From NCBI GenBank assembly GCA_014218235.1, contig CM024753.1:175374348-175438347 (forward strand): a stretch of 64,000 nucleotides of DNA, in the 5' to 3' direction. The stretch comes from Colocasia esculenta (lineage: Eukaryota > Streptophyta > Magnoliopsida > Alismatales > Araceae). Below the pieces are notes generated by a model. It was not told the origin of the DNA and searched no databases. It was given only the letters and a program-made list of their open reading frames with translations. Below are positions 10,532 to 22,743 of the stretch, one piece after another; within the stretch, counting starts at the first letter, position 1; the number at the start of each line of letters is the position of its first letter. A program made the translations under genes and the position numbers.

Positions 10532-12730
10532 ATGTTGTAACGTTCGAACATTATAGCATGATAATGGCCAACAAATTAGGAATGGATGAGGGATTTTCTC
10601 ATCAAGATCTAGAAACAGATGAGATATCAACAGGGCGGTTATAAATTTGGGACGGAGAGGATGAATGAAAAAACTCTGTAAATAGATGGGCATTCTCCAT
10701 CGGAAGAAAGAAGATAAGAACATTGTGGAAAGCTCCTTACCGGAGTCCCAAATTTCCTCTTTGTTCCTACCGCCACGCGGTCCCTCAAGGACATTGTTAT
10801 CGGCTCAACCATTAGTTTTCCTTGCAGTGCCGTGAGAGAAGAACATGGGATGGGAGAGGCCCTCGTTCCTGCAGCCACAAGCACGGTGGAGCAGCACGTG
10901 CATCTGTGCAGTACTGGGGCACGAGTTGCCGCGTCATCCTTGTCCACTCATGGTCACGTTTGTATGGTCGAGCAGCACGGGGCAGCTATGTAGCGACTGT
11001 TGACCAGTAGTGAGTATGTTGTTTCTTCTTGTGGTACTCGAAACACTTCGCGCACATATGAGGTTTGTGGTGGGTGGGGTGCCGGTACAGTACATCTCTT
11101 ATTAATTGAAAAATAGTTTAATAACATTATTTTATGATACAAGTATTTAATATTATTCACATGAATACGTAAATTTCAAAATATTAAATACAAGTGCTAT
11201 TAAATTTTTTTTTATTAATTAAATATCTCATTATATTGATGTGATAAGATGTGACAAGACATCTAATAATATGAGGTGTGCCCACAAATCCGTACAATGT
11301 CTGGTTGTGGTGAGGGCGTGAGTGTCAATAATTAGTATGCTGGGTCAAGACAGTGAAGACCCATGATGCCCGAGTATTCTTAAAAAGATAGGTTAAGCCA
11401 TCGTTTGGTGGTGATTTTTTAAAATAAAAAATCGGTAAAAATTAATTTCACAAAATGGCGCAAAAAATATCTCATTTTCGGCTTCGTCGTCGCCGCATTT
11501 TGTGGTACAATTGATGAGATATACCTCGTCGTCCGCACTCACAAAATTGCACAAATATAAAAGTGAAAAAAAATGATCATCACCCCACACCGTAAAATTG
11601 ACAAAAGTAAATTTTCATTCATCTTTCACCATCGGAGAGAGAAGATGCGTTTCTCTTTTTTGTTCTGTGTTGTAAAATCGGCAAAGACATAGAAGCCAAA
11701 TCACGAGAGTATGTTTGATAATTGATTGAGATTTTATCTGAAATTTTATATCTTAAAATCTCCCCTAATTTGTTACCAAGGCATGTCTAACAAGGACTTG
11801 TCTTTTTCCTTGATTTCTCAACATTATTAACAAAATATTGCTTAATCTATATTTATGGGGTTATAGCATCGTTATATGAACAGAATTATACCCATGGAGC
11901 TGTTATATCTTAATTTATTAGTGCATGTTTGATAGGAGATTAAAAAAAAATGGGATAGAGATAAATTAATTTGATAATATATTATCCACATTCTTAATCC
12001 ATTTTAATTGTTTGGTATTTTTAAGGTTAGATTTTTGAAGATAATTACTTTATTATTTATTTGGTAGGAAAGATGTTAGTGTGAAGGTAGAACTTTTATT
12101 TTTATTTTTGAGGAAAAAAATGGGGATAAGTTATCCCACCGAAAAAGTAGGATAAACTATATCCAATTTATCTCTACTTTTTTATAGGATATCTATAAAA
12201 TACTTTCACGTGATGAAGTTATATATCAACATGTATTTAAGAGTTGTATTTATTCAAATGCGCACGTTATAGGGAAATATCTGCTTTTAAAAAGGTTTCT
12301 TTTAATTCAACTAAGAACAAACCTTGTCTCATTAAGAAAGTAGATATAACATTTTCCTTGTTAATATATATACCCAGAGAGTAATTTTTAAAGAAATTTA
12401 ATCTAAAAGAGTTCTGTCCCATCTTCTCTAGCTCGCTAAGAATTTTTGAGCCTAACTACTAGAACTCTAGAAATTACAAACACACTCTAGATATATAAAG
12501 ATGTTGAATAATTACCTATGCACCAGAAAGACGTACGTACGTACAAAAGTATAAGCACTCTTAGCGAATTAAGAGCGTACAACTTACGTTAAAACTCTTA
12601 AATCAAATAAATACAAATTATAAATTTGAAGGGAAAGAAGAGATCCACCACACCACTTGTAATTAAGTAGAGTCCGCTGCCAGTAGATGAAACCCGCCAG
12701 CAGCGGACTGGGTAGGGAATTATTGCATCA
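10532..12730. other. Copia 3' LTR of unknown end, then AT-rich intergenic DNA
   Basis: 10532 starts TGTTGTAACG behind a purine tract, and a TATA-like TTATAAA lies near 10638. The 3' end of the LTR could not be placed because the 5' copy is missing. From about 11090 to 12660 the sequence is AT-rich and degenerate, with a short ACGTACGTACGTAC run near 12530. No gene was recognised. The short frames at 10640-11010 on both strands have no family resemblance. Confidence 0.45.
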
Positions 12731-13835
12731 TCAAGTGTACACTACGGCGACGTCCTCGAGGCTACGGCAAAGCTCCTCCGGCATCGACATCATGGGCATG
12801 TGGTCGGCTACCCCCACGACCTTCACCTCATCCACGGCGTAATTCTCCGTCATCCATAGCTGGAAGGCCTTTGGGATCGCGAGATCTTCACCGCAGACGA
12901 TGTAAACCTTCTTCACGGACCCATATTTTGTTTCAGAGAAGGGTAGATCGCGGGACAGGTCCTCGAGGAAGAGAGATCCTACTCTCATCAGCGACAAGCC
13001 CAGAGTGATGTCCTGCAAATTAAAGAGAGATCCCACCAATTTATCAGCAACAAGATTAACGCGGGGTGTGATACTGTCCCATACATAAAACTAAACTAAC
13101 TTCTTCGTAAGGCATGGCGCCCCAACTGTTAAGTGATCTCCTCTCAAAACCAACGTGAGAACTGGAGAGAACGATACCTGTGGAGGGCAGAGCTGGTAGA
13201 GTCTGGAAGACGTGAACTTGGGACCAAACAGAAAGGAAGCTATAGGCTCCTTGTTAGCCCCCCTGTTCAGTGGGGACACCTGGGTGTCCATCCATGGCAG
13301 TGGAAATTTCTTGAGATACTTTGTGTACGCCACGGAGGAAAGGGTGAGAAAAAAACGTCAGCAATTAAACATCACAACAGGCAGATGCATTTCAGTTCCT
13401 ATATAATATTCAATTCTCGAATACGAGGAGCGGAAGATTAATGTTGGCAACCGAATTATTTAATACCTCTTCCATGACGTAGGAAGGCCTCAACGAAGTA
13501 TCCGGCATGAAAGCAGCGAGGAACACCACGGCCGACACCTTCTCGGGGAACCTCTCGGCGGCAACCGAGACGCTGAGGCCGCCGAAGCTGTGGCCGACCA
13601 ACACGACCCTCTCACCCGGAGGCAGGGCACTCATCACCTCCATCAGCGGTTGGGCATACTCGGAGAAGGTGCCCACCTCATCCAGACGCCTAGCGTCGGC
13701 GCCACAGGCACCGAGGTCGGGGGCGGTGACGGTGTGCCCGGCGGCCCTCAGCAACGTGGCCACCTTGTACCAACTCCACGCGCCATGGCAGGCGCCGTGC
13801 GCCAGCACGAAGTGCTTCTTCTCTCCCCACTCCAT
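12731..13835 (-). CDS. Methylesterase-like alpha/beta hydrolase (MES / SABP2 / hydroxynitrile lyase family)
   Basis: Three exons on the minus strand: 13835-13467, 13318-13178 and 13012-12731, all joined in phase 0 with GT/AG borders, giving 263 aa. The ATG at 13835 (MEWGEKKHFVLAHGACHGAW) fits the family start. Longer reading needs a GTG. The catalytic triad is complete: Ser83 in GHSFGG, Asp213 in CGEDLAIP and His241 in ADHMPM. FLFGPKF, SRLYQL and KYGSVKKVYIVCGED are family signatures. Plant members hydrolyse methyl esters of salicylate, jasmonate or IAA, or act as hydroxynitrile lyases, and are normally cytosolic. The substrate cannot be told from sequence. Exon 1 is strongly GC-rich, unlike the surrounding DNA. 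No disabling change was seen. Confidence 0.92.
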
Positions 13836-15391
13836 CTTGGAGGCTCTCCTGCACACTTGCTCACATGCTCGCCTCTCCTTAATTTAAAGAGAAAATCATC
13901 CTCCGCATCAGGGAAGGAAAATTTAATAAAAAGGCTTTCTGGTGTTTAACTGTTTATAACTGATTTTTTATTTTGCAGTTTGTCTATTTCAATACAGAAA
14001 TCAATTAAAAATTAAAACGACAAACATCTTACTTGAACAGGATCTGTTTTATAGATTCGTATTACATATCCTTAAGTTGTAAGGAGAACAAAAAAAAAAG
14101 ACAAACATCTACAACTCTAATAATGATTGCATCCGTATACTTCCATCCTTCTTCATTTGTCGGTAAGACACGGTTGCACGAGTTGCTGGATATCTGAAAC
14201 GCAGAAAACAAAGTGATTTAAAAGTTCAAGGTTTATACATTTCTTGTAGTGTAGGGTTGTACATTATTTAATCTAATTCGAAAAATCGAATCAAATCCAC
14301 TCAATCAGATCAATTTGATTCGATTTGAGGATTCTATTGATTCAATTTAATTGGTGTTAAAAAATTTACATGAATCGAATATAATATATATATATATATA
14401 ATATTATATAATTTTACAAAACATCTTATACGTTACAGAAGCGGGTTCGAAACCTACAATATCTCACCTTTGTTTTTTTTTGACATTTTGGTTCAAACGA
14501 TTCAACTCGCTTTACTACAGTACTCAGATTAAATTCGGTTTGAAAAAAAAAATGAATTGGGTCAAATGACCCGTATCACCACTAATTGGAGGTCATGGAA
14601 GGCCCACAAAAAGTGTGGTTTTTAACATGGTACGCCAGGTTGGCTGGGACCGCAAAATTATATAGGAAAAGACTTGTTGCAAACCGCAACAAATTAGGGG
14701 CGGGCACACTCCTAGGGTTGTGCCCACCCCCAATGGGGGCATAGTCAAATTATGCCCCTTGGTTTGCACCAGAGGTGCTCAATTATATATTATTATTATT
14801 ATTATTTTAACGTAAATCTGACCAAATCACAATACATGGGGCCAGCATGTTTCGATTCGCACATTTTATGAATTGATGGGTCCAATCCTGTTCACCGATC
14901 TGACCTTATTTCTATTTAAAATTTCCACTAAACTTTCAATATTATTCGTTGTCTCGCAAAAGGAAAAGAAAAAGAAAACTTTCATTGCTAACCGTGATGC
15001 TGATCCGTGATCAACCACCTTGATTAGCTTAATCATGGTTAATTTTATGTCTAATAACATAAGTCATAAAAATTTGTACTCCCGCTGAGGTCGCAAGAAA
15101 TCATGTTATTTATATATTATTTTGCTTTAGCAACATAATAGCATTAATAAATGTGAAAGAAACTTCTTATCCTAGTCTATATAATCCCCATGTGATTTAT
15201 CCGAAATAAGTCATGTAGTGTTAGTTATTGCTGCACAGTTCCAATGTGCAGAAACTGTGAGATAGCATAAACATCTTTTAATATGATTAGTTCATATAAA
15301 AATGGCAATAAATAAGATAAGATATGAGTCTGTTATTTTATGTAAATATGTAACATTCTATATCATGTCATTTTCATGTGATTAGCCCATT
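13836..15391. other. 5' flank of the methylesterase gene and AT-rich intergenic DNA
   Basis: The first few hundred bases upstream of 13835 should hold the promoter of the minus-strand gene. No clear TATA box was picked out. Further on are a (TA)n run near 14382-14400, an (ATT)n run near 14790-14808, and a run of GAATCGAAT-like words near 14275-14375. No gene was recognised. Confidence 0.5.
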
Positions 15392-18300
15392 ATAAGAAGA
15401 AACCGGTTCCTCTAAGTACAGCACAGGATGGACTCCAATACTAGTCAGTACTGTGAGGGTGGGATAGATTTGTGTTTGTTCCCGTGCAAAATGTGAAAAA
15501 ATTTACACGGTGTGGGTTAAACGCAAAAATCCCATCTCCCCCTGCACAGTAACTTCATCCCGTGCTGTAGCACCCTTGATTTTTAAAAACTCAAATAAAA
15601 AAAATAAAATTTTATTTTTATAAATAAAGAAAATAGAAATTATTCAACACAAAAGGGAAATAAATATAATTAGAATGATTTAAATCAAAACCCATTAGAC
15701 TAAATTAGTAATGAGATGTACTAATGGTCCTAACATGGTTTGTTGGGCCCAAATAGGGATAGCCCATTATGAGAGGAGAAGTAATTAAGATAAATTCGTA
15801 TCTAATTAATTAATAAATGGAAAATGGTCAAATTAATTATTAAAACAAGTCATATCTATCCTAAAAAGAGTCCTACACTTATCCTAAATCTTTACCCACG
15901 AAATTGGATCACTTCCAACTCTATTAGGTGGATAAATAAGAGAAAGTGGGAGATAAAGAAGGAAATTCAGAGTTTAATGGAAGGGAGGACTCTTAGAATG
16001 GCTAGGACTCTATAGTTAGCCATATACCCCCAAATTCGTCCCAACCAAACCTTAGATCGTGGTTGGATCTCCGAGGGACGAAGAGGAGAAGTTTTGGACG
16101 AAGAGCAAGGAGAGGAGGAGGTTTGGAGCTTGGATTTTCTCTTCTTTTTCGTCATCAAACTAGGCTTTCTTACTCCACAAAAAAGGTAGGCAATCTCTCA
16201 AGAAAAAATCGTGTAAAAAGTATCTTAGGTAGCCTTCATGTACCTCTTCAAAAGCCCTATGGTTTCATTGTATTCTGCTTATCCATTTGGGCGAATTTAA
16301 TTCATGAAGCCCTATTGTCACCATGAACCCGAAATCTCATGTTCTCTCTAATTCCCTGCAGGTGCTTGTTCCCATGCTATATGAAACTTCTCATTGATAC
16401 TACAGTGCAATAGCTTTCAAACGCCCCTCATTTCGTTCATTTTGATCTCATATGAGGGAGAATTAATTCTTTGAATCCCTGTCAGATCCATGCACCCGAC
16501 CCTTCTTGTTGGTTTGTAAACCTCGTTCATGCTTAACTTCATACCATGATAAAACTATCATAAATACTACATCTTGTTAGCTTTTGAACGCCCTTGGTTT
16601 CTGAACTTTTCATCATGTATCCATTATTAATTAATTCATTGAACCCTGACTGCGCATGTTTAGGTCACCGAAAAGTAACCCGATCAAATCATGCCCAAAC
16701 CTTGTTATTTTCAAATTAATCGCGCATGTTGATAGACTTATATGTCTACTTTCGTTTAAAACTGGTTTCGTACTTTTTGGATCACCGTGCTATTTTATAT
16801 GGAATTTAGAACATTCATGTATCACAGAGGATCGCCGTGGGAAAAAGGGAAAAATGGCAAACCCACTTGGTATCGCGACGACGCGATCCGCCGCGATATC
16901 AGCGGGGTCGCGCCGGCCGATGGCATCGCGTCAAGAACACGGCAGCATAAGCCGCTACGATTCCATTTCGGACCGGGCCAGACCGACCAGGTCCCGTGTC
17001 GCGCCCGACCGCCCTGTCGCGATTTGAATCGCGACGGGTAAGTCCACCGCGTTTTCAAGAATCCGACCAGAATTAAAAAATTGTGCATATGCCCTATTGT
17101 TTAAGCTTTATACCCCTTAATTAGCCATGATTAACCCATGTTATAGTTAATTCGACTTGGTACGTTAATAAATGACATTAACATTATAAATTTAATTATT
17201 TGAAATAACATTTGCACGACTTGTCATATCCTCAAGATTTCTTTACACTACACACACATAACATTATTAAATGCCATTTCACCCTGATAAATTATGCAAT
17301 AATGTATTCGATAAATTAGCGAAATAAATGACTAAATTACCCTATTTTTATTAAATATAATTATCTTCATTTTATACGCGCATTTTAAATACCGTTATCG
17401 TTTTCCCTCAGCTTCAAGCACTCGAGGCACGATGGACCCGTTTTCTACACACTTTCTCTTGACTTGGACCACCTCTCCACCGAGAATACTCTCGATTGGG
17501 CCAGGGACTCCTTGTCAAGACCTCCGTAAGTCTTCTTGGTTTTGGCTCACGTCCTTAGTCAACGAGCTGGTTGTACCCCAAATCCTGATACACATTAGGG
17601 ATCAGTACGATTCATGCCTTAGTGTTTTTCCTTCTCGTCTTCTTCTCGTCTTGGGATCACTCCGAACCATTTGGCCGTATTCATGACACGACTAAGTGGG
17701 TGGTTGTGACATCTACCAGACTGCCGGCACCCGACCTAGTGCTGTGCAACCGTTACTATAGAAATTTTACGTTGTTTTACGGAATTGTCCCTATCTCATC
17801 TAATCTCTATATCCTCTTATATGTTCATGTTCTCTCTACACTCTCATCTATCTCGTCTAGTACTCTCTTATCTCTTCTTGGTACTCTATTGGACATTTGT
17901 GTGATTGTCTAAGATAAAAGAAATGACTAATGCCAACGCAATAGGGCCCGATCAGGTCTTGGGAGGAGCGCCCGAAAAGTGCCAGTGCCCATGCCCATGG
18001 GAGTTAAAATGATCAAGGATGTGTTACGGCATGCATCCAGCGTCAGTTTACTATCTAGATTAATCTATGACAATCAAAGTACTATCTCTACAAGTGCAAG
18101 CGTGATCGTTACTAGTGCACCGTTATGCAAATTACATGATATAACATTACATGGCCATTCTATTGCCGTTCTTGTGGTACTATTTTCCCTGTGCCAGTTG
18201 CTATTGTTCTCTTGTTATCATGACATGCTCTACATGACTTTACTCTCTAGTTAACCTGCCTTTAAACCATTAACTATTTAAAGCATGCTTGTGTTCATGA

Positions 18301-18751
18301 GATATTAAGTCCTACTGGGCGTTATTCACTCATCATGCATATTTATTTAATGTGTTTCAGGTGAGTCGGATCATGACCACACTCATGAGGATGTGACCGA
18401 TGAGGAGGCTTAGGAGTGACCCTTCTACAACCAGTACTGTCTAGTAGTTAGTTAGTATAGAATGAGTCAGTTAGTCATTATGTAATAGTTGATTTTCAAT
18501 AAAGTACTCTGAGCCCTAGTTTCGGCTCTGATACGTTGATGTATTAGTTAGTTTATGAAGATGATGAGTTATTAGTGAATGTAATGGAGATTGTTGGATT
18601 ATTAATGAAATTGGAGTTTATTGGTGTTATCCAATTGTGCAATGGTTTGCATTATTTTCTCGCTCTGTACTATTTAATAACTGTAATCCCGGTCCGATAT
18701 TCCGCGTCGGGACGTTACACGTGCTCTATTTAAGAGGAACCGATTTCTTAT
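15392..18751. mobile_element. Small terminal-inverted-repeat element (MITE-like), split by a solo LTR
   Basis: The left end (ATAAGAAGAAACCGGTTCC, from 15392) is the imperfect inverse of the right end (GGAACCGATTTCTTAT, ending 18751). The complementarity continues inwards through CTCTAAGTACAGCAC and its partner GTGCTCTATTTAAGAG, about 40 bp in all. Without the 3.15 kb solo LTR the element would be only about 200 bp and non-coding. The superfamily is unknown because no clear target duplication was found. Confidence 0.6.
15566..18719 (+). mobile_element. Solo LTR of a Gypsy-type retrotransposon
   Basis: Starts TGTAGCACCC and ends GGGACGTTACA, bounded by a perfect 5-bp target duplication CGTGC (15561-15565 and 18720-18724). 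There is no internal region, primer site or second LTR, so it is a solo LTR left by recombination. At 3154 bp it matches the long LTRs of chromovirus-type Gypsy elements. A CpG-rich block of TCGCGACG-like words lies at 16870-17040. The short frames inside (for example 16656-17027) are not coding. Confidence 0.88.
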
Positions 18752-19142
18752 CAGAATATGTTCTAGTCACATTGTCACTTGATGCATACCCGAATAAGTA
18801 ATATTTATTGTAAGAGTAATGCTTATTAGAAGAGAGAGAGCAATAAAAGTGACGTTAATTGTTTGAAAAGTATTTCTATTAGTTGATAATCTAACTAGAT
18901 TTTTCTCTCTTTTTTTCAACTAATAAAATTATTTGTCAAATAATTCACATCATTTTTTTTTACAAACTTTTATTATAGTAACTGTTAATCTTAAACATAG
19001 CAAAGTAGAAGAAAGTATCATCGCTAGAAACATCATAAAAGGGATGCATTTCTTTTCAAAGTATATCTTCTCTTCTTTAACATTTTCAATTTATCTTCTT
19101 ACGATATACCTTATCTTAAGGTACACCGAAGTCATCCTCTTT
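18752..19142. other. AT-rich intergenic DNA
   Basis: AT-rich sequence with a short GAGAGAGAGAG run near 18829. No gene or boundary signal is seen. Confidence 0.5.
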
Positions 19143-19244
19143 AAGGGTCCATTGGATGCTTATAAAAGATATTTATAAGAAAATTCTTTTCAAGGATTAT
19201 TTTTATAGAAAAATTATAAACATAATTATCCAATGATATCCACG

Positions 19245-20378
19245 CACTACACCAAATTAGACTTTAGTAGCAATTTCCTAGCAGCCAATTTATATTGTTG
19301 TAATTAATAGCTTTTTTTATAAAATTGCTACTAAAAAGGTTACTCAAAGGTTATAAGGACTATTATATTTAGCAGCAATAATTATTAGCTATTAATTAAC
19401 AGCCGTTTTTTAATGTTAGCTGCCAAAACTTGAAATCTAATAACTTTTATGTTTAACAGCAATTTAATTTGTTGTAAAATCTTTTTAGAATTACAATTAC
19501 TTGTTTTGGGGTTTGGAGGGAAAGTGAATTTTTTAGAGAGTCGCGTGTCCTGTTCAACCTCTTCGCGTGATTTTTTTGGAGTTTCCTTCGATCGTCTCCG
19601 GCCCGTATCCTCGATCGACCGCCGTCTCCTTCGCACCCTAACCCGCGAGGCAGCCCAGCAACCACCGCATCGTCCTCCTCCGTCGCCTGTTTGCTGAGCG
19701 CCATGTCTCTCGGTCAAATATCGCCTTCTCCTCCTTTGCGAGGCAACCATAGGAACTGCCTGCATCGTGGTCGGCCGGCTGACGGCCCGCGCACAGGCCG
19801 GCCTAACCCCAGGCGGGCAGCACGCACCTCCAGCAGTTCCCCTGTCGCCGCTGGCTAAGCGGCCATGCCAAGTGGCCTCCTGGTAGCCCCGTCGCCAACT
19901 GCAAATCTGCCATCTGGGTGGTGTGCCGTCCGGTGCCGTCCCCTCCACGCCCGCCTCCTGCAGGTCGTCCGTCCGGTGTTGCATGCATCCGTCGCCAGTC
20001 GTCCGTTCGGTGTTCCAACACATACGCCTCCTACTAGGTGGCCTCGTCGCCACTCTCCAGTGCTCTCCAACACATACGCCTCTTGCTGTCCGGTGGTGAT
20101 CGCCTCCTGAATGTCGATCCGTCCACTGCTCGCCTCCAACGCAAGCCTCCTGCAGTCCTTCGTCGCCAGTATGAGCGCCTACGTACACGTCCTACGCGAC
20201 GGACGACAAGCACGATCTACTGCATGTCCCTGTAGGCGAACCAGCGTACCCTGCATTACATCGCCCTCTGCTGCACTTCCTCTGTCTCCCTACTGCACGG
20301 CCTCCGACGACCAAGCAGCAATTCTTTTATCTATAGCAGCTTATAAAATCGCTACTAAAAGTCTAATTTGGTGTAGTG
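19245..20378. mobile_element. Short non-autonomous CACTA element
   Basis: Termini CACTACACCAAATTAGACTT at 19245 and its inverse ending GGTGTAGTG at 20378 are near-perfect inverted repeats of about 27 bp. A 3-bp target duplication ACG flanks the element (19242-19244, 20379-20381). TAGTAGC and GCTACTAAAA subterminal words recur at both ends. The 1134-bp element has no transposase. Its core (about 19550-20320) is GC-rich with short internal duplications (AACACATACGCCTC occurs twice) and may be captured host DNA, but no gene was recognised. Confidence 0.9.
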
Positions 20379-20514
20379 ACGTAAATGTTTCTCTGAAAAT
20401 TTTTTCTGATGTTTGTTATTCAGTAAAATATTTATTAAAAATAAAAATTATAAAATAAATAAATTTTAAAAATAAAAAATACATTCCAAATATCGACCAC
20501 CCAATCATTAACTG

Positions 20515-21310
20515 TTCGACGTCAGTTATCGAGCGTAGATCGGTGGGCGTCGGACGTCGGGAGTTGAAAGTCAACCGTCAGTCGTTAGTGCCAGACACCG
20601 AACATGGCTAGGAGCTGGACGTGGGACGTCGGGCGCCGGGCGCCAGATGCCTCATGCAGCTTGGCGTCAGACGCAGATCGCTGAGCACCAGACCATGGGC
20701 GCTGGATGTCATACGCATAATGCCAAAGTCGGCCGCCTGACGCCGAGCACTGACCACTGACATCAGACGCGGGAAGCCAGACGCTGGCCGCCAGCAAGTG
20801 TTCATTGGGCGCCGGCAGGCATCCGCCAGACGCCAGTCAAGCATCTGTCGGGCGCAGGCCTCTGAGCGTCAGATGTTGGGTGCTAGATTTCGGACGCCGG
20901 TTATGGAATGCCGGCCGTCAGGCGCCGGACGCATGACCGACTCCTGGAGGTCTGATGCCGCCAGAAAGTCGACTGTGGGATGCTGAGCGCAGGACGGGGC
21001 TGGGCACACGTGCCACCAGGGGCTATCCCCCGGATGCCTTGCACTGGCCATCAGCCGCCGTCGAATGTCGGACATCAGGGGCAGGCTGTTGGGCACTGGC
21101 TTCTGAAGGCCGAATGCAGCGGGTGTCGGACGTTGGACGTCGGGCTCCGAGTGCCGGTCGTCAGATGCCATCCTCCAGCAGGCGCTTGTTAGGCGCCCAC
21201 GACAGAATGTTGGGCGCCCACCGCAGGACACCGTGCGCGGGGCATTGAGCACCGTATTCTGGGGTGACGAGTGTCAGACGTCAGGTGTTAGGTTGCCAGC
21301 CATCGTTTGT
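20515..21310. repeat. CpG-rich degenerate word block
   Basis: About 800 bp of GC-rich sequence in an AT-rich context. It is built from variants of GGCGCCAGACG, GTCGGACGTCGG and GGCGTCAGATG at irregular spacing on both strands. There is no fixed period, so it is not a simple satellite. Long frames occur on both strands only because stops are rare in GC-rich repeats. No protein family was recognised. Confidence 0.6.
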
Positions 21311-21555
21311 CGAGTTTAAACATCAGACACTAAGAATTAGAATGGAGATTGTAGTCACACTTGTGAAAATCCTATATGAAAGAGAAATATAGAAAAATAA
21401 TTTATGAAGTCTCATCAAGGATGTCAAAATTCATAATTTTAGGTAAAATATTTTCATAGATTAACTTTTTAGTGATACCAAATAAGCTATTGTATGATGT
21501 TTTTCTCGAAAATTTTATCTGACATGAAATTTTACATTGAAATAAACAGACCCTA

Positions 21556-22046
21556 AATAGGTGAACAGATATCAAAATGTCATCCTGTTAGCCAATACGG
21601 AACACCACTGCATGGATCAAAACTTTTCTTTTTAGCCACTAGTATGAGAATTTCTACATACCATTATGGATATTTTCTTGCAAGGCACACGTCTGAAAAA
21701 AATTTCTTTATCTCCAATATAACGGAATCAATATTAATGTACGAAAAAAGATGAGATACATAATATATAAATTTGTTTTTTAATACAATGCAACTCAAAA
21801 ACTGGTGTGATATAACAAAGTCAGTTCTTATAAGTAACCAAATATCTAAGATTATGCGCAGGAAAAGAAAGTTGTTAAAATTTGAAGAGGAATACTTTAT
21901 ACATTTCCAGATACGAACAAAACATTATGGATTGCTGGAAAGCAATCCATTGGGTCATTTGTCGTCAGATTGGCATTTCTTTTTTATTTTTTTGTAGGAG
22001 GATGAGACGCCAATGTCGGCACCAAGCAGTGGTTGACAACCATTCT
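21556..22046. other. AT-rich intergenic DNA
   Basis: No gene, repeat boundary or RNA gene was recognised. Confidence 0.5.
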
Positions 22047-22743
22047 TGTCATGCCCCATACTCTACATCGTCGAGATATTGTCTGCTTTGTCCTACCGAT
22101 CTCATAGTTTAATCCTTTTTTCTTTCGAGAGTAGAGATTTTTTGAGAAGGTCATCCATCACAGGACCACTCTCCATTAAACTCACTTAACTACAGAATTC
22201 TTAACAAGAATCGAATCGATACTTCAAAAGACGTCTCATTAATATAGAATACAACTCAGCTATATTTGAGAGGATCACAATCTACTCCCTCTTATATAAA
22301 AGATATTCTCATTACTGGGCACATATAATATACAATCAAACCCCTTAACAAACAGGACTCTAGGGATAGCCTCCACAAGTTCAAGAGGTGACTCCAACTA
22401 TATAGTACTTTGTCCCATTGTCGGTTCTAGAGATAGCTCTCATAGCGTAACACATTGTCTTGTGTGGCATTTAGCTAAAGTACGGCTTTGATACCACTTC
22501 TATCTTGCCATGTACTCTACACCATCCAGGTATTACCCCCTTTGATCTACGGGTCTCATAATTTTGTCCTTTTCTTAACAGTGATCTATTGTAGAATAGG
22601 GACTTTCTAGTGAAGTCACCCATCCCCAGACTTCCCTCCATTGAGCTCACTTGACTATGGAGTTCCTATCAAGAACTGAAATGATACTTCAAAAGATATC
22701 TCGTTAATATAAAATACAACTCAGCTATATTAAGGGTATTACA
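22047..22743 (-). mobile_element. Cassandra-like TRIM retrotransposon with 5S rRNA domain
   Basis: Two direct repeats of about 235 bp (22047-22279 and 22503-22743) face the minus strand, starting TGTAATACCC and TGTGATCCTC. The minus-strand 5' LTR is followed by a primer site TGGTATCAAAGCC (22484-22496), and the 3' LTR is preceded by AAGAGGGAGTAGAT. Within each LTR is a decayed 5S rRNA-like stretch. In the 5' LTR, GGAACTCC, AAGTGAGC and GGATGGGTGACTTC match GAACTCCGAAGTTAAGC and GGATGGGTGACC of plant 5S rRNA. The total of 697 bp, with no coding region, fits the Cassandra family. Confidence 0.85.

Larger units (their letters stand above)
19143..21551. mobile_element. Probable inverted-repeat DNA transposon containing a second CACTA and a CpG block
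   Basis: TTTAAGGGTCCATTGG near 19143 and the inverse of AAACAGACCCTAAA near 21540 form short imperfect termini of the widespread plant GGGTCYGTTTGG type (hAT or PIF/Harbinger non-autonomous elements). The second half repeats features of the first (TTATAAGAAAATTC-like and AAAATTTTATCTG-like ends). The interior holds the CACTA element and the CpG-rich block at 20515-21310. The target duplication is not clear. Confidence 0.4.

Noticed and set aside
13836..13856. N-terminal extension of the methylesterase
   Set aside because: The extension would start at a GTG codon. The ATG at 13835 fits the family's start and length.
13507..13949. Plus-strand open frames opposite the methylesterase gene
   Set aside because: They are shadows of the GC-rich exon 1 on the other strand.
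19385..20188. Minus-strand 267-codon open frame in the second CACTA element
   Set aside because: It reads through subterminal repeats and a GC-rich core, with overlapping open frames on both strands. Its composition is Arg/Gly/Thr-biased and no domain is recognisable.
20585..21252. Several overlapping open frames in the CpG-rich block
   Set aside because: Open frames occur in several phases on both strands because stop codons are rare in this GC-rich repeated text. No protein family was recognised.
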